DNA of 64,000 bases from Anaerolineales bacterium. Lineage in GTDB: Bacteria > Chloroflexota > Anaerolineae > 4572-78 > J111. This document shows positions 59,928 to 64,000 of this stretch, in pieces. The position numbers and the translations under genes were made by a program. How positions within the stretch are numbered: the first letter of the stretch is position 1; each line of letters opens with the position of its first letter. The stretch spans positions 744,001-808,000 of the forward strand of contig JABTUW010000001.1 in assembly GCA_015075185.1 (NCBI GenBank), written 5' to 3'. Below the pieces are notes generated by a model. It was not told where the DNA came from, searched no databases, and worked only from the letters and a program-made list of their open reading frames with translations.

Positions 59928-60712
59928 CAACTCATCACCATGCCGCCATCCACTTCAAGCGCCTGGCCGGTCAGGTAGCGCGAGTCGGGCGAGGCCAGAA
60001 AAGCGGCCACGCCGGCAATTTCCCACGGCTCGGCCATGCGCTTCATTGGGCAATCGTTGGCCCGCAGTTGCAGCCACTCTTCGGTGGTCAAGCCATCGCG
60101 CGGGGCCACCTGGCTGGCAACATTTTTGACCATTTCGGTCCTGGTGTTGCCGGGGCAAATGGCATTCGCCGTCGCCCCATAGGGGGCCAGTTCCATCGCC
60201 ACCGAGCGGGTTAAGCCGATAACACCGCTTTTGGAAGCTGAATACTCGGCGGAAGCGGGCCAACTGGTCTTACCGGCCATCGAGGAGATGTTGATGATAC
60301 TGCCCGACTTCTGGGCCATCATGATCGGGGCCACCACCTGGTTGCACAGGAAAACGCCGGTCAGGTTGATGTCAATCAAGCGCTGCCACTGCTTCAACGG
60401 CACCTCGACCAGCGGCGAGCCGGAGTAGATCCCTGCCGCCGCTACCAGCACGTCCACCCGGCCCCATTTGGCCATCGCTGCCGCTACCGCCGCTTTGACG
60501 CTGTCGGCGTCGGCGACATTGCAGTACAGGGCTAATGTCTCGACGCCCAAATCCCGGCATTCAGCCGCCGTAATCTCATTGGCCGCGTCGCCCACATCAA
60601 GGCAGGCCACGTTAGCCCCTTCCTGGGCAAAACGCAAGGCGCATGCTTTCCCAATCCCGCTGCCCGCGCCGGTGATAACTGCAACTTGTCCCACAAAACG
60701 TTTGAGTTCCAT
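59927..60712 (-). CDS. short-chain dehydrogenase/reductase
   Basis: A 261-aa SDR with T-G-A-G-S-G-I-G (14-21), Asn116, Ser144, Tyr157 and Lys161 and a W-E-I-A-G-V-A-A-F end. It uses NAD(P). Asp39 in C-L-D-V suggests NAD. Ribosome site GGAGG. It starts the SDR-isomerase pair. Confidence 0.92.
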   Translation of the reverse strand: MELKRFVGQVAVITGAGSGIGKACALRFAQEGANVACLDVGDAANEITAAECRDLGVETLALYCNVADADSVKAAVAAAMAKWGRVDVLVAAAGIYSGSPLVEVPLKQWQRLIDINLTGVFLCNQVVAPIMMAQKSGSIINISSMAGKTSWPASAEYSASKSGVIGLTRSVAMELAPYGATANAICPGNTRTEMVKNVASQVAPRDGLTTEEWLQLRANDCPMKRMAEPWEIAGVAAFLASPDSRYLTGQALEVDGGMVMS

Positions 60713-60724
60713 AAAATTCCTCCG

Positions 60725-60914
60725 GTAATCAGTAATCAGTCAATGTCGTTAAGTTAAGCAGCATCCTGAGTAGGTTGAGCGAAGCGAAATCGTATCGAAG
60801 GGTGCTGTGCTGTCAGGAAGTCATCGCCAACTCGCACCCTTCGATACGCGCTCCACTTCGTTCCGCGCTACTCAGGATGCTAAACTTAACGACATTGAGT
60901 AATCAGTAATCAGT
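60725..60914. repeat. MITE-like palindrome with 16-bp flanking direct repeat
   Basis: GTAATCAGTAATCAGT occurs at 60725-60740 and again, perfectly, at 60899-60914. Between them lie inverted arms: CAATGTCGTTAAGTT...GCATCCTGAGTAG (60741-60773) and the inverse (60868-60897), with a three-base difference. The inner part repeats the CATCC...TCGAAGG words of 54.1-54.4 kb. The layout is that of a small mobile palindrome with a target duplication, or insertion inside a tandem GTAATCA array. Confidence 0.75.
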
Positions 60915-60942
60915 AGCCAGAGGCTTTTCCCTCGTCTACCGT

Positions 60943-62436
60943 CTACTTAAGAGATACCCACACCGACTTGACCTCGGTGTAGAGTTCAATCACTTCTTCG
61001 CCATTATCCCGGCCATAGCCGCTGCCTTTGAAGCCGCCGAAGGGGACTGCCGGGTCGAACAGGTCATAGGTGTTGACCCAGACCACCCCGGCCTTGATCG
61101 CCGCGCTGACCCGGTGCGCCCGGGCCACGTCGCGCGTCCAGATCCCGGCGGCCAGGCCGTAGTCAGTGGCATTGGCCCGGGCGATGACTTCATCCTCCGT
61201 GTCAAAGGGGAAGACGGGCAACACCGGGCCAAAGATTTCCTCGCAGGCCACTACCATCTCATCACGCACGCCGGTGAAGATGGTCGGCTCGATGTAAAAC
61301 CCTTGGGCGTAGTCGCCGGCCAGCATGCGCCGGCCGCCGCAAACCAGTTGAGCGCCCTGCTCCAGGCCGCTTTTGATGTAATTGAGGATGGCCTCGGTCT
61401 GCACTTCGTCCACAATTGGGCCGAGTTCCGTCTCCGGGTCCAGGGCATGCCCAATTTTGACCGTCCGGGTCATTTCGACCAAGCGGGCCACGACCTCGTC
61501 AAAAACGGGCCGCTGCACAAAGAGACGCGCCCCGGCCACGCAGCTCTGGCCGGTGTTGCCAAAACCCGCTTTGAAGGCGCCGGGAACGGCCGCCTCCAGG
61601 TCGGCGTCGGCAAAGATGATATTGGGCGCTTTGCTGCCCAACTCCAGGGCCAGCCGCTTGAGATTGCCCGCCGAAGCCTGAACCACGCTCCGCCCCACGG
61701 CCGTCGAGCCGGTCACTTGGATTTTATTGATGCCCGGATGCGCCGCCAGGGCTGCCCCAATCACCGAGCCGCGCCCGGTGATGACGTTGACCACGCCCGG
61801 CGGAAAACCGGCCTCCTGGATCAGCTCGCCCAGGCGCAGCACGGCCAGCGAAGCCAGTTGGGCCGGTTTGAAGACCACCGTATTGCCGCAGGCCAGGGCC
61901 GGGCTGAGTTTCTGCATGGTGTGGATAAGCGGGTAATTCCAGGGGATGATGATGGCGACCACACCCAGCGGCTCGCGCCGGGTGTAGACAAAGTGGTTGG
62001 GAATCGAGACCGAGGGGGTCCGCCCGGCGATTTTGCTGGGCCAGCCGGCAAAGTGGTAGACCTGCCGGGCCGCGACCCGGCTGTCAATAGCGCGGGTATG
62101 GTGGATGGGCTTGCCGTTGTCCAGCGACTCCAGTTCGGCCAGCTCGCTGGCATGCGCGGTGATAAGATCGCCCAGGCGGCGCATAAGACTCTCACGCTGG
62201 GCCGGCGGCAGAGTGCCCCAGCCGGCTTCAAAGGCTTGCCGGGCCGCAGCCACGGCCCGGTCCACGTCCTCTGGACCTGCTGCAGCCAGGTCGGCCAGCC
62301 GGGTCCCATCAGATGGGTTATAGCTGGTAAAAGTTTCGCCCGAAGCTGCCGCGACCCATTCGCCGCCAATTAGTAACTTCAGCGGTGACTGCGTCAGAAA
62401 GCGAGTCGTACCGGGCGATAAGGGCTGGATGGGCAT
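60943..62436 (-). CDS. aldehyde dehydrogenase (NAD-dependent, class 1/2-like)
   Basis: A 497-aa ALDH with I-I-P-W-N-Y-P (Asn167), G-S-T-A-V-G, Glu265 in L-A-L-E-L-G-S-K and catalytic Cys299 in G-Q-S-C-V-A-G. It oxidises an aldehyde to the acid; betaine-aldehyde or aromatic-aldehyde types are nearest. It follows the iron ADH on the same strand, so alcohol-to-acid conversion is likely. Confidence 0.93.
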   Translation of the reverse strand: MPIQPLSPGTTRFLTQSPLKLLIGGEWVAAASGETFTSYNPSDGTRLADLAAAGPEDVDRAVAAARQAFEAGWGTLPPAQRESLMRRLGDLITAHASELAELESLDNGKPIHHTRAIDSRVAARQVYHFAGWPSKIAGRTPSVSIPNHFVYTRREPLGVVAIIIPWNYPLIHTMQKLSPALACGNTVVFKPAQLASLAVLRLGELIQEAGFPPGVVNVITGRGSVIGAALAAHPGINKIQVTGSTAVGRSVVQASAGNLKRLALELGSKAPNIIFADADLEAAVPGAFKAGFGNTGQSCVAGARLFVQRPVFDEVVARLVEMTRTVKIGHALDPETELGPIVDEVQTEAILNYIKSGLEQGAQLVCGGRRMLAGDYAQGFYIEPTIFTGVRDEMVVACEEIFGPVLPVFPFDTEDEVIARANATDYGLAAGIWTRDVARAHRVSAAIKAGVVWVNTYDLFDPAVPFGGFKGSGYGRDNGEEVIELYTEVKSVWVSLK

Positions 62437-62473
62437 AAGTTTTTTCCTCTACTGTGAGAATGAGTGGCTCCGA

Positions 62474-62546
62474 CCCCCTCCCAACCCTCCTTTAGGGGAG
62501 GGCTAAACCTCCCTCTCCCTGCCAGGGAGAGGGTTGGGGAGAGGGT
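62474..62546. repeat. C-rich/G-rich palindromic repeat
   Basis: CCCTCTCCCT (62511-62520) pairs with AGGGAGAGGG (62524-62533). Outer CCCTCCCAACCC matches GGGTTGGGGAGAGGG. A common type of dispersed repeat in bacterial intergenic DNA. Confidence 0.65.
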
Positions 62547-62576
62547 CAAAGCTCCACCTACGTAAATCTAATTCGG

Positions 62577-63722
62577 CTAGCGCATCTGGGCCAGGAGGAC
62601 TTCACAATCCGCCGCTGTTACCGAACGGGGATTGTTCTGCAGCAGCACCATGCGCGTCGTTTCCTCGGCGATAGCGGCCCAGTCCACGCCTTCTAGCGGC
62701 TGGTTAAGTTCGTTCAGGTGAGTTGGCAGGCCCAGGCCGGCCACAAACTGAGTTAAGGCTGCGACCAGCGTTTCGCCCCCAGCCTCAACCGGCAAGCCAA
62801 AGGCTTGATTGAGGCGCTGCACCCGCTCCGGGGAAACAGCAGGCAGGTTGAAGCGCATGGCGTAAGGCAAGATCAGGGCATTGGCCAGGCCATGATGCAA
62901 ATGGAGATGACCGGTCAAGGGGCCGGACAAAGAGTGAACCAGCCCCAGCCCGGCATGGTCCATAGCCGTGCCGCCCCACAGCGCCGCCAGCATCATCGCC
63001 TGCCGGGCAGACATGTCACTCCCGTCAGCGACGGCCTGGGGCAGAGCAGTCCAGGCAGTTTCCATAGCCGCCAGGCAAAACTGGTCGGTGTAAGGGTTAG
63101 CCCGCCGCCCGATGTAACATTCCAGGGCGTGGATAAAGGCATCCATCCCAGTTGCCGCGGTTAAGCGGGGCGGCAGGGAGCGGGTCAGATCCGGGTCCAC
63201 AATCGCGGCATGCGGGAACATCTGCTGACTGAGCACGCCTTTTTTGAAGGGATTGTCCGGGTCAACAATGACCGCCACCCGGCTGACCTCGCTGCCGGTG
63301 CCGGCGGTCGTCGGCACGGCCAGCAGGGGCAGGCTCCGTTCGCTAATCCATTTGCCCCCCCACTGGTAGTCGCTATAACTGCCGCCGTTGCTCATGAGCA
63401 TAGCAACTGCCTTGGCCACGTCAATGGCGCTGCCGCCGCCCAGCGCGACCAGCGCCTGGACGTTCTGCTCGCAGGCCAGGGCCAGCCCGGCCGCAACCTC
63501 GACGGTGGTGGGGTTGCTGCTGACGTCGGTGAAGGTCGCCACGGCTCGCCCCGCTTCATTCAGGCTCGTTTGGACCTGGTCCGCCAGTCCTAACTGGACC
63601 AGGCCGGGATCGCTGACGAACAGGACTCGTTCGGCTTTGAGCACAGCCAGCTCACTCTGGAGGGCCTCTAGGGCCGGCTGGCCAAAGATGATTTTGGTAG
63701 GTAAGTAGTAGGTGAAGGTCAT
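62577..63722 (-). CDS. iron-containing alcohol dehydrogenase
   Basis: About 381 aa from ATG 63722 (M-T-F-T-Y-Y-L-P-T-K-I-I-F-G); codons upstream lack family similarity. It has L-G-G-G-S-A-I-D-V-A-K (94-104), G-T-G-S-E-V, G-M-D-A-F-I-H-A-L-E and H-H-G-L-A-N-A, the iron/NAD sites. Substrate: short-chain alcohol or hydroxy acid. It precedes the ALDH gene and follows the deaminase end; all run on the minus strand. Confidence 0.92.
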   Translation of the reverse strand: MTFTYYLPTKIIFGQPALEALQSELAVLKAERVLFVSDPGLVQLGLADQVQTSLNEAGRAVATFTDVSSNPTTVEVAAGLALACEQNVQALVALGGGSAIDVAKAVAMLMSNGGSYSDYQWGGKWISERSLPLLAVPTTAGTGSEVSRVAVIVDPDNPFKKGVLSQQMFPHAAIVDPDLTRSLPPRLTAATGMDAFIHALECYIGRRANPYTDQFCLAAMETAWTALPQAVADGSDMSARQAMMLAALWGGTAMDHAGLGLVHSLSGPLTGHLHLHHGLANALILPYAMRFNLPAVSPERVQRLNQAFGLPVEAGGETLVAALTQFVAGLGLPTHLNELNQPLEGVDWAAIAEETTRMVLLQNNPRSVTAADCEVLLAQMR

Positions 63723-63819
63723 AGTATGAGTTCTTTCGGGAGGAGTAGGGTATATCTCGGAATAATTTTTCCGGTTGATTGTATGACTCCTACCCGAATC
63801 CAGGCAAATTGTCAGGCAA

Positions 63820-64000
63820 TTATAAAAGATGTTCAACCCGCAAACGGGCAAATTCCCCCAGGAACTGCTGCTCCAATTCCAGGCGGGTGCTGGCAGGCAG
63901 CAAAGAAGCGCGGACCGCGTTGAGGGTTAATTGTTCCAGCGTTTCTCTACCCAGATGAAAGGTGTTCGCCACATGAAGATATTCCTCGGTTAAGGTGGTA
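63820..64000 (-). CDS. add: adenosine deaminase, C-terminal part
   Basis: The last 59 residues of a protein that begins beyond the window: L-T-E-E-Y-L-H-V-A, F-H-L-G, L-E-Q-L-T-L-N-A-V-R-A-S-L-L-P, then F-A-R-L-R-V-E-H-L-L and TAA at 63820-63822. The pattern L-x-L-N-x-x-x-A-S is the adenosine-deaminase end. It would convert adenosine to inosine. Judged from the tail only. Confidence 0.7.
   Translation of the reverse strand, partial: TTLTEEYLHVANTFHLGRETLEQLTLNAVRASLLPASTRLELEQQFLGEFARLRVEHLL

Noticed and set aside
1..64000. CRISPR array
   Set aside because: No series of identical 25-40-bp repeats with regular spacers was seen on either strand.

Overview
The window looks like chromosomal DNA of an uncultured Chloroflexota bacterium, most likely Anaerolineae-like. 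The reasons are moderate GC, Ser/Thr kinases with an [FH]RD-[IL]-KPSN loop, a CpXC protein, long AAA-TPR cyclases, a fused double tyrosine recombinase, and many short palindromic intergenic repeats. TGA ends several intact genes, so the code is standard. This placement comes from gene style only; no marker phylogeny was possible.

Region 1 (1-15.6 kb) is accessory DNA. It holds the end of an SRPBCC gene, a TPR lipoprotein, and a one-gene mobile element: a 660-aa double tyrosine recombinase bounded by 35-bp inverted repeats, one of which contains the gene's stop codon. Two insertion sequences with recognisable terminal repeats but broken transposases follow (4.7-6.1 and 6.2-7.3 kb). From 7.4 to 14.2 kb a single-strand array of about ten genes reads as a decayed plasmid-like or conjugative replicon. 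Its genes are ParB-like, two small genes, a 2-TM protein, an FtsK/HerA-like translocase, ParM-like, ParR-like, WGR-domain, a DnaA_N-like replication protein and one unknown. Nearly all are broken by frameshifts or stops. A small HTH gene pair and tRNA-Met(CAT) close the region.

Region 2 (15.6-31.1 kb) is chromosomal: DivIC-like protein, FHA-winged-helix regulator divergent from a membrane Ser/Thr kinase, GH3 glycosidase, rsmG with an in-frame TGA, RNase Z, a membrane protein overlapping a response regulator, a GAF histidine kinase overlapping rtcA, an OmpR-type regulator, a Lon-N domain protein and a sigma-70 factor.

Region 3 (31.1-46.8 kb) is signalling and housekeeping. It holds a 1358-aa cyclase with the layout of mammalian soluble adenylyl cyclase, nadK, hisS, a phosphoesterase and a CpXC protein. 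It also holds a tight operon of Ser/Thr kinase with beta-propeller, PP2C phosphatase, J-domain/VWA fusion and zinc-ribbon FHA protein. That operon looks like a self-contained phosphothreonine circuit related in logic to TerY-P triads. A CheY-like gene follows with a good promoter.

Region 4 (47-53 kb) covers phosphate and sugar metabolism (ppk1, glucokinase, prs) with a second zinc-ribbon FHA paralogue. Region 5 (53-64 kb) holds two methyltransferases, OsmC, an FAD amine/amino-acid oxidase, and a minus-strand catabolic series: amidohydrolase, TIM-barrel isomerase, SDR, aldehyde dehydrogenase, iron alcohol dehydrogenase and the end of an adenosine deaminase. Several gaps here carry palindromic repeats, including one flanked by a perfect 16-bp direct repeat.
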